NCBI GenBank assembly: GCA_944474755.1
Contig: OX104123.1
Span: 16,434,275 to 16,498,274 of the forward strand
Length of the DNA stretch: 64,000 nt
Source: Limnoperna fortunei
Taxonomy: Eukaryota > Mollusca > Bivalvia > Mytilida > Modiolidae
Direction: 5' to 3'
Shown: positions 11,870-24,640 of the stretch, one piece after another
How the letters are laid out: each line of letters opens with the position of its first letter
How positions within the stretch are numbered: the first letter of the stretch is position 1
Program-made: the position numbers and the translations under genes
The notes under the pieces: generated by a model
Told to the model about the DNA's origin: nothing
Database searches by the model: none
The model's input: the letters and a program-made list of their open reading frames with translations, nothing else

Positions 11870-13900
11870 AACGCAGAGTTTCTGAGGTGTGTAAGGACTT
11901 TGTTAAGATTACTTGGACCATAGAAGGAGTATTTTGTAACACTAATTTTGGTAGTACCCTTTGATAATAAAGAGTAGTTTTTCTCCGATATGGTTTATAA
12001 GCAACAGGAACAAGAATGGTCCTAGTACAGACCCCTGTGGAACACCTATTTTTACATTTGATATAGAGGACATATTATCTTTGCTAACCACTCTTTAAGA
12101 TCTTTCAAATAGATATTTTGAAACCAATATATATATATATTTGATGTTTATACCATAAGATTTAAGTTTATGAAGAAGACTCTTATGCCAAACTTTATCA
12201 AAAGCAGAAAACAAAACAATTCGTTCTTTTCTAATGAGTTCAGAACAGCATTGTGAATTTCGATTAATTAATGAATCGTTGAATGTTTAGGTAGAAAGCC
12301 CGACTGATATTGGTGAATCAGTTTGTTTTCGAATAAATGGTTATAAACACGTTTATATATGACTCTTTTGATGACCCTACCTACACAACTAGTATACAAG
12401 ATGTGGGATATTTTCTTTGCTTGATTGCTTTGATAAATGGAACACATAAGAGGTGCTCTAAGCTAATAGGATTAGCTTTAAGCATACGATGAATTATGCA
12501 GTCAGGCCATGAGGCTTTTGGGATCAAGTATTTAAATCACGTCCTTTATTTCAGCCTCAGTTTTTTCAGTCTTGTATATCAAAATTAGTTTTTCTGTCAA
12601 ATGATGGGAGTTTTTTTTTACCTTCGTCGTCTAAATAAGAAATACAACAAAAATAATTATTAAGTAATTCGCATTTCTGAATGTAGTCAAATATGATTTC
12701 GGGAAGGTTTTTATCTATAATATTTTCAGAGGGGTATTGCATAACTGCTCTCTATGTTATTGATTAAAAGTTTATATTTTAAAATATGTTAGAGTATTCG
12801 GAGAGTTATCGGGAAAAAAATGTCTAAATTACTCGCATATTGTAAACTTTGTTTCTTTGATTCATGGACTTTAATTTGTTAGTTTTCTTAGCCTTCCTTC
12901 TAGGAAAAGCATATATTCGGATTTCTTGTTATAGGTTATTATTAAAACACGGTTCAACGTTGTTTCTTATAGTTTCTTGTTTTTTTCGTATGCATTTTCT
13001 TGCTAGTCCGATAAACTAATCAGCTGTACAAGATATCGACATCGTGTTAGGTAATATCAAGCCGATCGGTTATGCCTATGAGACAAATTTATCTCTTGTT
13101 AAATTGTCAAATTTCACAGGTATGAATACTTGATTCTGTAATAGTGCAAGAATTGCTGTAATCGCAGTGTAATGGTCATGGTTTCTTTTGGGACAGACAA
13201 AACATTGGCAATTGAAACTTTCACTTAAAATAATAGGGTCTAATAATGTAGAAGAGGGATCGTAAGTTCTCGTAGGCTTGTTTATTACGTTACACAAGTT
13301 GTTGTCATTTATAAGATCAATAAGTTCGTTATTAAGATGATTCAATAACTCATAGTTTAGGTTACCTACAATCACAATCTTTTCGTTAACATTTAAGGCC
13401 GATTTCATTGCAAAATTTAGTCGAGTCCAATAATCATTATCAGAACATTGACGACGATCAGTGGTGAAATGTTTGACCTTTAGCGTGAACTTCTAACAAA
13501 ATTGTTTTATCGAATTAATTTCCTAGTTCATGTTTACGTTTAATACATATTTTTTCTTTAGGTATGTTAGACCGCAACCGTGATTTGAACGATCCTTACG
13601 TTGTATGTTGGTGTAGAAAGTGTCAATTATAATTTTGGATTTCTTTATTCTTGCGTCAAGGTGGCTTTCTGTTACAATTCGTCGGTAAAATTGTAAAGAA
13701 AATCTAGTATATTTCGAATGTTACGAATGTTCAAAAAAGAGCATGCATGCTTTGGTCTTCAGAATACAACTTCCCAATGACGCTGTTTTCGTAGTTTTGT
13801 TTTCTGGGTAAAAAATCTAATTTCTGCAAAACATAATAAAACTCCTTTTGTCATCAAGTCATCAAGTTACTTTGGATCATTGATGGCTTGTTTACTTGTT
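11870..13900 (-). mobile_element. CR1/L2-like LINE relic
   Basis: Reading the minus strand, an endonuclease part at 13408-13076 shows IVIVGNLNYELLN, then ELIDLINDNNLCNVINKPTR, then LLDPIILS, the familiar C-terminal endonuclease layout. Degraded reverse-transcriptase parts follow, with a DKVWHKSLLHKL-like stretch near 12.2 kb and [15 protein letters not shown] near 12.03 kb, a signature of CR1/Jockey-type enzymes. Frames shift many times and the catalytic DD region is not readable. A fragment of the same element recurs at about 30.43-30.62 kb. Confidence 0.75.
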
Positions 13901-13989
13901 CGAACAAATTTGACATAACATTCTATAAATTTATTGGCATGCTCTGATGAACGTGTGATATGCACACATTTTTAAAGTTTTCGTTTCTT

Positions 13990-15150
13990 TACTTTGGTCA
14001 GTGTGTGTTCAAATGGTTCAGATGCCTGCCTGATTCTTCACTCTTCGTGCGTGATGTCATCTCTTTATAAAATGCCAATCAGTCTTGGGAAGCATATACG
14101 ATGCTTGTCAGAAAACAGAACAACTGTCTGTGTTAGTTACTGGTGGGTTGGTCAATATGTGAAGATCTTCAGTTGTTGTATTGGTGTACAAGTCTTGACA
14201 GTACTCTGTTTACCTCTGCAACACATCCTTTACCATGTATAATGGGTGTGCGTCCTTGTTTTGTACTGGTCATGTCTTTGAACAGTTGATACTCATTCTT
14301 ACTGTTGTTCTTAAAGTAGTCTTCAATTGTAATGACATTGTTCTGCGATCCAGGTTTCATTGCCTTTTCTGTGCATTTGAGCTCTATACTGTTGGGCTGC
14401 ATCTTTCTCAGAACTGTTTGAATCTATCGCACAAATCTAGACGTCAACAGGGATTCAGGGTTTTATCAGATCGATGTTTGCCAAGGATCACACTGTATGT
14501 GTCGGTCAATGCTTTGGCAAACGTCTTGCTAGTTTCCCATTGTCAAATATTGTTTACAGCCCTGTGGCGGAGACTAAAAGATCGTCTTCACTAAATCGTG
14601 ATCACTTCCAGTGTTTGCTCCTAGAATGTTTATCGTCTTGGAGCTCTTAACACTGGACTTTGATCGCCTTTTTACAATAATGTAGTAAATGTCGTGGTTT
14701 TTTCTATATTTGTGTGGTTTTGCCATGTACATATTGTGTATTCTTTGTGTGGACGAAATATTTTTGCTAGTTTCAGTTTATTGGATGTGGCAAATTAAGT
14801 CGTAAACTTATGTGATTTATTTCTGCATACACATATGTGTAACAGATGTATGACAAACATCTTCAACCTTAGCAGTACAAATCTATATGGTGTTATTTAA
14901 AATAAAACTTCTACATTTCCTCGTCATAATGTTTTGTTGTTGGGGCATAGACCTTTACGATAATAATGTTTAAAGATGATGCACTAAGACGGATTTTGGA
15001 GATATGTGATGGCTTAAACGAACAAGAAATACACCCGCTGTCTAGCTTTTTGTCTCGACTTGCCAAAAGTCCTTTTGAATTTTTTGCTATTGAAGAGATA
15101 ATCTTTATTATACTATCCACTTGTGTACAAAAGGACTTGTAAAGTCTGCA
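13990..15150 (-). mobile_element. RTE-like LINE relic (endonuclease and linker)
   Basis: On the minus strand the endonuclease block at 15120-14911 reads KIRLSASSLNIIIVKVYAPT, as in RTE-type enzymes where VYAPT precedes the catalytic region. The linker at 14402-14169 contains YQLFKDMTSTKQGRTPIIH and an LSR-x-V-x-QYNN stretch that matches the region before the reverse-transcriptase domain in that clade. The segment between is disrupted and the reverse transcriptase itself is missing. A diverged copy lies at 18.41-19.50 kb and shorter ones at 40.13-40.38 and 41.02-41.23 kb. All lie at equivalent places relative to LRR exons, so the relic travelled with the exon duplications. Confidence 0.7.
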
Positions 15151-15317
15151 GAGGCGGTGATTATATTAGAGTTTTAATATAACATATTGTTAGTGCTAAG
15201 TCATATTACACAAAACTTTGAATGCTACTGTGGTAAAGTAAAAGCGATTATAGTTGACTTTTTATTTGTGTTGAACCACGTACAAACCTTATTGTATGGT
15301 GAGATCGGGTATAATGG

Positions 15318-15475
15318 ATCGTCAAGTTAGAGTTAGAGTTGAAGAAGTTGTATTTCAAGTTTAATTTCGAGCTCGAGTTAGAATTCGATTAAAACTTTGA
15401 GTTGATAATCTTAGTTAATTTTCGAGTTACAGTTTGAGTTAAACTTCGAGTAATATTCATATTTATATTTATAGT
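15318..15475. repeat. Degenerate GAGTTA-like short repeats
   Basis: The stretch contains many imperfect copies of GAGTTA/GAGTTT (for example GTTAGAGTTAGAGTTG at its start) over about 150 bp. It looks like an eroded hexamer array. It is too degenerate to call telomeric. Confidence 0.5.
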
Positions 15476-16852
15476 TATAGTCATTATGTTTAAGAGTCAA
15501 CCCTTTTTAAAAATATTGTTTGCGAGGATTTAGCAGCACGCTGCTACAACTAAATTTACATCATTTGTATTTGCCAATCATTTTTCAAAACCATGAACAA
15601 ATAAAGCCAATTTAATTGGTTATTGCTGTTTGCCAATTATCATCACTTATGAGGAGTCCGTTTATTAGGTTTTTTGAAATCCATTAACACTCTCTACATA
15701 CATAATGTGACTTTCGTAAACCATAAGACAGAATAAAAATGTTTAATGAAATAAATTTACTTTACGTTTATAAATAACGTAAAACTAATTCTAGCCGCCT
15801 TGTCATCAGAAAGATTAAAGACAGAATTATGACTATCAGTGGTACATAGTTTTAAAGCCAATTTAATTAAAAATCCTGTCAACGTTAATTAGTTTTATTT
15901 GTTTTGTTTTCTGGTCATATTTTAAGACCATACACTCACTCAGGTGCCGTGTCAGCACCGTGGCTTTGTATACCCTAAATTTACTCAGCAAAGCTGCAAA
16001 AGACTCGTGTATTGCGAAACCTTCTGTGTTCCGTGCAGATTTAAAATTTTGCACTTTAGTTTCGTATTATTACAACACTTTCCAAAAACCAATTAGATTT
16101 AAATTTTTCCACCTTTTTATTTCTTTTCAATAATATATTTATTTAATTCAGATTTGATAAGATGCACACTATTAAGTATAATTGCATATCAGTACAACAT
16201 TACAAATAAATATAGTTTCGACTTTCATAATCTGTTTCATGGTACTTTCTTCAGACTTTTTAAATGTCTGTGTACGTTTTAGCTGATTTGTCGAATAATT
16301 AAATCCATGCTCAAGCACATTCTGCTTTCCTCCTGAGAACGGATACTTATTTCAACAATCAAACTTCAACTTTCATCCCGCGGAAATTAGGAGAGTGACT
16401 AAACACTTGAAATTTACAATCAGCAAATATAACACAAATGCTCCAATTTCAGATGTTGTCAGGCTTACGCAAATTGTCATTCTCTATCAGAAATTATAAC
16501 AAAAGATATTGACTGCTGTATGATATTGTTATTTTTTTTTCAGAACGGGTCTGTCTTATAGTCCAATAAATTGTATGTAGCCTTTAAGCTTACGCTATAG
16601 TATCAATTACTTACTTTAATCTACTCTTAATGGTTTTAATTATTCAGTCAACCACAATAACAATTTAATGGTGCAAAAAAGGTTACACCATTCGCCTATT
16701 AATTTTTCAACACAATAGCTATCATTCAATCGATATTACTTTTAATAGTTTATTTGCAGTATACAATATTAAAATGACATTTGCAATAGGATGCAATTAT
16801 AATTTGTACGAAATAATATCTGCCTTTGGTTTTTATGACAGGAAGAACTTAC

Positions 16853-16924
16853 AATTTTTCCAGATTTTCAAGACCAGTAAATGTTCCGGTTTCAATAGAG
16901 ATTAGTTGGTTTTGGTCCAAGTCT
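16853..16924 (-). CDS. LRR gene, exon A1
   Basis: A 72-nt exon between an acceptor ending TTTTACAG and the donor GTAAGTTCTTCC. It encodes residues 222-245, (L)DLDQNQLISIETGTFTGL, then ENLEKL, one complete 24-residue LRR. It differs from A3 and A4 at the position after QL, where it has serine (ISIE) while they carry cysteine (CIK). Distance to the next upstream exon B1 is 878 nt start to start, exactly as for A4 and B4, which dates both pairs to one ancestral block. Confidence 0.88.
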
Positions 16925-17730
16925 CTGTAAAAGATATATTATTTTATTTATTTGAGATAAAGATAATGGAGAGGAGTAGAATAGGCTGGTTTAGAACTAT
17001 ATACTGATTTTTATTAACTGTAACATCTATTTAAACTGCGTAAAATAAACAGTTCCTATATACTATTCAGTTGAACACACTATAACATAGCTATATAATA
17101 GATATGTATGATAAAAAATTACGTTACGTCAACGAACGCTTTAACTAAATTTCTAACCATTTGAGGCTTTGTTGAGTATTAAAAAAATTACATTTTTCAG
17201 AAATATGCAAAATAATGTAAAATTAGAATCAAGTTGTGATTAATTTAGCGTTTGATAGTGGGATAAAAAAAAATCTTAAAATGGAACCAACATAAGTGAA
17301 ATCACTTAAATTTTAACTTTTTTAAAATGATTATTGTCATAACTCTGCTGTGGACTCATTAGTAAAAGTGAAGGTATATTTTGTTTTGCAAAATTAAAAA
17401 CAAACCATTGGGTAGGAATAAATCAATAATCAGCAAATTTTCTTCAGGGCGTCGTAAGAGAACTAAAACATTATTACGGGTTTGCAGCTTGTACACACCT
17501 TTAACTTTATGACTTGTGTAGCAAGCTACACTATCATCTTATTCCGCAATTAAATGACCTTTTTGTATCGTTATTCATTTATTGCAACTGTCGATATTTG
17601 TTTGCAATAAACTTCTGATGAACTTAACAATGTATAGTTTTATTGCTTATGTCTATTTAACACATGCGTACGCATTAGACTTACCTACAAATTAGATTAT
17701 TAAGCATATAGTATACGTGGTAACACTTAC

Positions 17731-17802
17731 AGAAGTATTAGATTCTTCAGTGCTTTGAAACTACCATTATCAATGGAAGTAATTTGGTTCGAGCCCAACC
17801 AC
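17731..17802 (-). CDS. LRR gene, exon B1
   Basis: A 72-nt exon with acceptor CTCATTTCAG and donor GTAAGTGTTACC. It encodes residues 198-221, (L)WLGSNQITSIDNGSFKAL, then KNLILL. Type B repeats share the core NQITSID and the conserved donor flank GTAAGTGTTAC. It joins upstream to B2 directly in this model, because the A exon that should lie between (near 20.33 kb) is damaged. That makes B2-B1 the only B-B neighbour pair in the protein. The intervening 878-nt block to A1 matches that of copy IV. Confidence 0.88.
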
Positions 17803-18414
17803 CTGAAATGAGGCAAAACAACAATAGTCTACATGTATTCTGGAATTTAATGGCCATTTCTTAACAGTTTATACTATATAACCCGGTTTGCATCTGTTAA
17901 CGCCTTATATACCGTTCACAGGAGCCGCAACGAAAGGAGATCTTTTTCCTGTTATTTTATAGGTTTTAAACTCCCATAAAAGTTTCTATTAACCGGACAT
18001 TAATATAGTATTTAACATTGCTACAATACGATGTTTCTCACCAAGATAATGTGTAATCGATATCTGGATATAACCTTATCGTCTCACCTGCACACCGCGC
18101 CACCTCAACCCGATACCCAAAATGATGTGTCTTTTTATACAAAGTGTAACTATTCTAGTCCAAAGATTGGTCACACCAAAGCAATGATGTGGCCCGAGAA
18201 TAGCCGTATTTACTTTTGTATATCTCCCGTTTTAGTTCTCTATCATCTTGGCCTAACATTTTGTGCAGTATCTGTATCTAGTGTTTGGTCAGTACAGTGT
18301 TCCTACGTTAAAACTCAAGAATTACAAGATTAATTTTTACATTGTAACCGCTGCTATCACTACAAATTGTAACCATATCATAGCGTTTTGCATATTTTCT
18401 GTCTTCACAGGGCT

Positions 18415-19500
18415 AGCAAAACCAATGGTTCAATTGCTTGCCTGATTCTTCCCTCTGCGTTCGTTTGTTTGTATTATCTAAGTATAAATTGCAAAGTAGT
18501 CTTAGGAAACTTATTTCTTGCTTTTTCAACATCTTGTCAGAAAACAGAATAACTGTCATTGTTGGTAACTGTTGGGTATGTCAATACGTTTAGATCTTCA
18601 TTGGATGTATGGTTGTGCAAATCTGAAAATACTCAGTCGACTTATGCAGTATATCGCGTATATCGCGGACTTCTGTCAAACAGTTCCAATCTTTATCTTG
18701 TATTATGGATGTGCGTCCTTGTTTTGTGCTGGTTATGTCTTTGAACACTCATTCTTACTGATGTTTTCCTGTAAGTTCTCTTCAATTGTAATTACAATGC
18801 TTTGCGATCCAGGTTTCAATTGCTGGGCTGCTTCTTTGTCAAATTTCGTTTTCACTAACTGTTTGAAGTAGTCGCACAAATGTAGAAGTCAACATTGATA
18901 CATGGTTTTATCGCTAACGATGTTTGCCACATTTTAACACTGGACTTTGCGTTTTTACAATAATGTATTAAATGTCGTTGTTGTTTCTCCATTTTTGGGC
19001 TTTGGTCTGTACATATTGTGTATGTTTTGTTTGGGCCAAATATTTTTTGTTAGTTTCATTTTATTGGATTTGGAAAATTAAGTCGTAAACATTTCATTTA
19101 TTTCTGCATAGCAGAAGCGCACAATATGTTTTTAGAGTTCTGACAAACATCTTCTTCAACCTTAGCATTCGAAATATATATGGTGTTATCTAAAATAAAA
19201 GTTCAAAAGTATCCACATTTACTCGTCATTATGTTTTATTGTTGAAGCATAGACCTGCACGATGATAATGTTAAACGATGATGCCCTAAGACAGATGGTG
19301 TTGACCCGCTAAAGATAGGAGACGAACAAGAAATACACCCGCTGTTTATGTTTGTCATCTCTGTCACTTGAATAAAGTTTGAGACCTTCATTGGTCGAAG
19401 TTTTGCCAAAATGTCTCGTATCCCACAGAGGCCTAATATGTACCTGGTGCATCTGCTTATCTTGCGTGTCATATCTTTTATAAAGCCAGACATTCTTAAT
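18415..19500 (-). mobile_element. RTE-like LINE relic, duplicated copy
   Basis: This is a paralogue of 13.99-15.15 kb: on the plus strand both contain CTTGTCAGAAAACAGAA, then a TGTGCGTCCTTGTTTTGT block, then TGCGATCCAGGTTTCA. The frame is more damaged than in the other copy; only ISSGCIS-like and coding scraps of the endonuclease remain near 19.3 kb. It belongs to the segmental duplication that also carries the LRR exons. Confidence 0.65.
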
Positions 19501-20325
19501 TTTCAAACATTAAACGTGCTAATAATAATGTCATTTCTTGTTTTTTATTAGCCGATACTTAAGATGTGGTCGCTTCACAGGCGGCGACCTATGTGATTTT
19601 GGTTTTTAAATTTTACTTGGGATATTTTTGAACCTGAAATACTGATTAAATGTCTTCTACTTACAACGCTAACCACGGTTTTCGATTGTCTCCACAATTT
19701 GTAGCTCGTTGTTTCTATTATATATTCAGATTTAATTACTTCACAATTCAATGTAATTGTATATTGTTACAAAATTATAAGGTAATATAGTTTTGACTTT
19801 TCGAAAGAGGTTCCTAATCTTTTTCGAGTACTTTCTTCAGAAAGTTCTCATGTCTATGAAAGTACAGGGAGATTTATCAAATAAATAAATCTATGCTCTA
19901 GAACAGTATGCTTTCCTCGTAAGAACGGCTACTTATTACAACAATCAGACCTCGCCTTTCCTCCCGAGGAACAGAGCAGACACTTTAAATTTACAACCAG
20001 GAAATATAACACAAAAATCCGGATGTTGTCAAGCTAACACATATTGCCAATCTCTAGTAAAGATTGTGACAATATATATTGTTTGTATATATTGATATTC
20101 AGAACGGGTCTTTATTATATTCCAATAAGTAGTATGTAGACTTAGCTTACGATATAGTATCGCTTACTTACTTTTATCTACTCTTAATGGTTAAATTAAT
20201 CAGACTATAACTGTAACAATTTAAATGATGCAAGACAGGCTACAACCTTGCGTGGTTTTTTTGACACAATGATTATTATTATATCGATATTACTTTTAAT
20301 TGTTTATGTGCAGTGTACAATATTG

Positions 20326-20343
20326 TATCAGTTGGTTGTAGTC
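20326..20343 (-). pseudogene. Deleted LRR exon A2 (acceptor side only)
   Basis: Alignment with copy I shows CAGTGTACAATATT (intron side, 20311-20324) joined almost directly to the first bases of an A exon, TATCAGTTGGTTGTAGT on the plus strand, and then to the acceptor (CTGGAAAAG, 20344 onward). About 130 bp present in the other copies, covering most of the exon and its donor, are missing. What remains cannot be spliced. Because the neighbouring exons are phase symmetric, the loss shortens the protein by one LRR and does not shift the frame. Confidence 0.75.
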
Positions 20344-21482
20344 TGGAAAAGATAAAACAATCAAATAAAAAATATGCTGAACTACTAGTTGCCCTTCCTT
20401 ATTTCTTTGTCTATACTTCTTGGTGTTTGACTAAGTTTTAAAAATAGGTATTGGCGTTTCACTTAATGAAATCTTTATTTTAATTTATATTTGATGGTAA
20501 TGGCATTTAGTATGGTAAATACAATTTCAACATGAAGTTATATGCTACTAATAATACTTCATTCTCGTAGATCTACAAGTTTGAGCATTCACGCAGTTTA
20601 TTTTTCATATTTTAATTTAAAATGTCAGGTAACAAACATTAAAGAATTATGGTCTCAAACTGTTCAGCATACCGAATAGGTTTGATCGTGAATTACCATG
20701 TTTACAAAATGTTTACCACCGATAATAACAGCATGCAGAAAAAAGAGAATTAACTACTCTCCAGAAAAAAGCGAATAACTACACTCCAACTAATATATAG
20801 ATAACCTATAATTTTTAGCTGTTATGGTAATAATTGATTATGAATTTGGTAACTTCTGTCACTTTAAGGCTAATGCATTCCATCACGATTTATAATAGGC
20901 TGCCTTTAATGTTGATTTTGACCAACAGAAGGAGGCGATTAGTTCGATGATATTGCAAGTGAATCTATGAAACTTGTATCGATCTTGGTGTGTTTGGGTT
21001 ACGAACTACGTACGTTCTGCCAAAATAGCACTATCCGCCTATTTTAGTTTTTGTCTCTAAGATCAAACCAAAAGCTATTCTAACGATAATTTAAAAAATA
21101 ATTAATTGTTTTGTGGATAAAGATAGTGTATAGAAGTGGATTAAAACTAAACAAACAAAATTCATTTTTTATTCATTTTACTGACATGTATTTAAACTGG
21201 GTAAAATAAACAGTTCCTCAAATTTATTCAGTTAAACACACGATAACTTAACTATATAAATGTAACAAACTAAAATGACGTAAAATTTAAAAGTAAAAAA
21301 TATATTTTGTATTGCAAAATTAAAAGCACAACTACGGTAAGGAATAAATCAATAATTATCTTTTTGTTTCTTTGCAATAACGTATTGTTTCATTGCTTAA
21401 ATCTACTTAACACACACGTGCGCATTATAATTACCTAAAAGCAAGATTGTTCAACATTAAAAGTATACGTCGTAACACTTAC

Positions 21483-21554
21483 AGTTGTGTTAGATTCTTA
21501 AGTCCTTCAAAACTACTATTATCAATAGAAGTAATTTTGCTCGAGTTTAGGTAC
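21483..21554 (-). CDS. LRR gene, exon B2
   Basis: A 72-nt exon with acceptor CTCATTTCAG and donor GTAAGTGTTACG. It encodes residues 174-197, (L)YLNSSKITSIDNSSFEGL, then KNLTQL. It is the most diverged B repeat: YLNSSK replaces WLGSNQ, so the usually invariant asparagine of the LxxN turn is serine here, a substitution tolerated in some LRRs. Splice sites and length are intact and the frame is open, which argues that the exon is still used. Confidence 0.85.
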
Positions 21555-22005
21555 CTGAAATGAGTAAAAACAACTCGATAAGTCTACTGTTGTTTTGGCA
21601 TTTAAGGACTTCCACTTTTCTAATACCACGTTAATTCGTCTCACGTAAATAATGAAGAATTGATTTCTGGATATATCACTTCGACAACCCTCCATCTTAA
21701 CATCAAACACCTCACATACCCCTCGTAAAAAGATGGATACAATACCTGAAATATTACTGTAAGCCACAAAAAGTCTAAACAAGACACAACAACCGGTTCT
21801 TGTTCAAGAAATTTATCTCTTTGAACATTATATATGCTGGAATTTGAACTGAACTATAAACAACCTCAATAGAGATTAAAAATATGTGTTAATTTTCTGA
21901 AAGTGTTTATCTTTGTTTTCTAACTATGTGAAATAATTTTCTGCAAAAGTGAAAAAGGGCGCAATTTCGTTACTTTTATTACATATAATATGTCATATAG
22001 GTAAA

Positions 22006-22266
22006 GGGGGCCTCGGTGGGCGAGTGGTCAAGGTAGTTCGTCTACTATTGATCATGTGGTCTGTCAACACTGAGATTGCGGGTTCGATTCTCACTGCAGG
22101 CAGGGTGTACTCGACTCCAATCTTAATTGACAAGGATTGCCAGTTTTCCTACCGCAGGTCGGGGTTTTTTTCCGGGTACTCCGGCTTCCTCCCCAATAAA
22201 AACTGGACGCCATGATATAGCTGAAAAATTGCTGAAAGTGGCGTTAAACACCATCAAAGAAACAAA
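22006..22266 (+). mobile_element. Young tRNA-derived SINE with 13-bp target duplication
   Basis: The copy starts GGGGGCCTCGGTGGGCGAGTGG (A box region), has a B box GGGTTCGATTCTCAC near 22079, and ends with a tail of the ATAGCTGAAAAATTGCT and GTTAAACACC type. It is bounded by a perfect 13-bp direct repeat, TCATATAGGTAAA, at 21993-22005 and 22267-22279. Perfect target duplications and little internal decay suggest a fairly recent insertion into the LRR gene intron (A3 to B2). Confidence 0.92.
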
Positions 22267-22279
22267 TCATATAGGTAAA

Positions 22280-23523
22280 TCTATATACAGATGTACAAAT
22301 AAAGCGGAATATACAAAGAGAAAACATAAGCACCGTACTTGTGTATACACAAGGAGACAATATGCCACAAAGTGGCACTAAAGGTTACAATTCATTTAAA
22401 TACAAGCGCATCAGATGCATTGTCTTTATTTGGATGTGTCTTTTTAAACAAAACTGTAACTCCTCTCATTGTACCAAGGCAATCTTGTGGCGCCGAGAAT
22501 AGCTGTATTTACTGTTGTATTTTCCGAGTCCTCTGGCATCTTGGAATGACATTTTGTGCGGTATCGTATCTAGTGTTTAGACAGTGATAGTACATTCCAA
22601 CTTCAAATCACAAGCTTAATATTAACTTTGTTACCACATAGAGTTAATGGAAACGGTTATTATTGTTCCAGTTTTGTAGTCCGCTAAACGCTTTGCCCAT
22701 GACGTTACACATTTACAGTGAAAACATATCAAGCGATAAATATATAACAGATAATATTTTGCGATCAGTTGTTTGTAAATTTGGTTAAAAACATATTCAA
22801 AGTACTCAACAATGATAAATTTAATTTGAACCCCGCCCCTTTCACAATTAATTAGACATAATCTTGTTGCCTCAAGACGAAAAATTTAAACCAAGGACTG
22901 AGATATTTTGAGAATATGACAAGGAATATAATGTACATGGTAATTTCGTTTAACAATGATTTCCATAATTTATTTCTTGTTTACTATTTTTAATTAAAAC
23001 AGTGAACGTACTTAAATAATTTTACTTCAACACATATTGTCAGTAGTAGGAGTACCAATTTAAAAGTCTAATTAAAACATTTAATCTCAGAACTTATTAA
23101 GAAGGTATTGGGAATATAAAATCTACAGTTTCACGTTTTGACCCCTGATTTTTCTCAATATGTATACCTATGGTCTGACATCCCAACATATTTTCTCAAA
23201 TTTTAAAGTTATACATATCTGCCTTGTTTAATTTCTTTTTTTATGGCTTACAAAACATTTGAAATTAGTTTTAAGTTTTGGACAGAATTACACAATTTGC
23301 CCACAATACATTGAATGTTTTTGTCTACTTTGTATTTTAAAATTTGCATTTATCATAAATTGTTGGTCAATATTGAAATATAATGGACTGATGGAAATAA
23401 TCAATAATTCAAACAATCAGCGTTGTTCCCTCTTACACCCCATAAACATTAAATCATTGCTTTTTTAACTGTGCATGTTGCAATATCAAAGTTGGTTTCT
23501 TGTGAAGCATATGTTAATTTTCA
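22280..23523. other. Intron sequence with a segment-duplication marker
   Basis: At 22400-22590 it repeats the block seen near 18.1-18.3 and 43.55-43.71 kb (CCGAGAATAGCTGTATTTAC core). The remainder to 23523 is AT-rich and without recognised features. Confidence 0.45.
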
Positions 23524-24042
23524 CAGTGACGGACCAACACATGTTTGGAGGCGTAGAGGGTAACGATACGCTGATCCTTGTGTTCAGGCCGTTGGGATGG
23601 CGTAATCGTAACAGTTTGGGGAGATATTTCATCTAATCACCAGACAAATCTCACTGTGATTAACGCAAATTTGTCGGAACAACGCTACATTCATGAGGTG
23701 CTACGGCTTTTTGTTATCCATTTCTTCGTTGACATCAGGATGTTGAAGTTTTCATTCCGCTCGCATCACATGTGCCTTCTTCAACGAAAACAATGTGCGC
23801 ACTCTACCATTACAAGTGTTTTCTACTGACTTGAGTCCCACAGAACACCTATGAAAAAAACTTGACAACCAGTAGGAAGACACCAACCACCTCCGATCAC
23901 GCTACGTCAGCTTTAAATTGCGCTGCAAGAGGAACGGCTCAATAATATTGCACAAGAACGAATTCGTCGTCTTATTCAATCAATGCAACATAGATGTCGC
24001 GCATGCGTTGCAGCAAATCGTGGACACATTCCTTTTTGACTA
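23524..24042 (+). pseudogene. Tc1-type transposase relic
   Basis: A shifting plus-strand frame reads VIVTVWGDISSNHQTNLTVI (near 23600), then HEVLRLF, then a damaged DNVRTH-like stretch, LSPTEHLWKKLDNQ-like residues (near 23830), and finally a frame with QIVDTFLF-type residues close to the family C terminus (about 24035). This is the order WGGIS, QDNARPH, LSPIEHLW of Tc1/mariner transposases, which cut and paste DNA at TA sites. Two frameshifts at least are needed and the N-terminal helix-turn-helix half is absent. Terminal inverted repeats were not found. It is a dead fragment in an LRR gene intron. Confidence 0.8.
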
Positions 24043-24469
24043 TGGGATATTCAGAATTTACTGTACTTATTTATATATCCTGTAACAGTATTTTATAGTT
24101 ATCTTTTCATGAGCAGTCAATTAGGCCTCATTAGTCGCAAATAATAGAAATATCAGAAAAGCCTGGAATTTCAAAACTATGTTAATCAATTTTATTGTGA
24201 TGTATAATAAACATCAGGCGTTAATTAACAAGTCTAAACGTTAATGTGATATGATAAAACGGCTGATAGTATACGGTTAATATCAACCAGTTATCGGGTG
24301 CAAAGGACATACATGTTGTCATCGCTGTCTTTATTCCAACCCTCTTTTTGTAACGATTACTTATGCAGGGACGCACAGTTTCAGTATAATTACATGGATT
24401 TAATAGTTGTTTCAGTTTAGATGTAAGCGGAAAAATGGATTTTAATTGCAGTTGTTTTAATTAGTAATT

Positions 24470-24640
24470 CATATTGTGAAACAGGATATTAATTGAAAAG
24501 GAGTGCAAATGTTCCCACCGAAGATTGGGGGTTTTCTTGCGCACTCCGTCTTCTTTCTCTCCACCCCAAGAAAAAAATGGACGCCATTTCAAAGCTGAAA
24601 TATTGCTGCAAATAGGTAGAACATCATAACACAAACAAAC
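24470..24640 (+). mobile_element. Old SINE 3' part and duplicated flank
   Basis: GGGGGTTTTCTTGCGCACTCCG and ATGGACGCCATTTCAAAGCTG match the 3' half of the SINE. What follows (to about 24.93 kb: GGAACGACTGG, CTGCAAGCCATTTGTTA, TATAGGTCGC) also follows the old SINE at 11165, so this copy arose by segmental duplication rather than a separate insertion. Confidence 0.65.

Larger units (their letters stand above)
10906..16852 (-). other. LRR gene intron (A1 to D)
   Basis: A 5.9-kb intron carrying a SINE relic, a CR1-like LINE relic, an RTE-like LINE relic and a GAGTTA-like stretch. The piece at about 11165-11570 (SINE relic plus downstream GGAACGACTGG and CTGCAAGCCATTTGTTA) is repeated at about 24.47-24.93 kb, so it was duplicated with the exon block. 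No additional 72-nt LRR exon was found in it. Confidence 0.55.
17803..21482 (-). other. LRR gene intron (B2 to B1)
   Basis: It contains the sequence at 18.02-18.33 kb that recurs at 43.45-43.71 and 22.40-22.59 kb (segment duplication marker, GTGTCTTTTTATACAAAGTG), an RTE-like LINE relic (18.41-19.50), and the damaged A exon (20.33). About 19.75-20.25 kb parallels 16.10-16.65 kb. A small direct duplication around GAATTAACTACTCTCCAG lies near 20.75. Confidence 0.55.

Noticed and set aside
15318..15475. Interstitial telomere
   Set aside because: GAGTTA-like units are too irregular and do not match TTAGGG.
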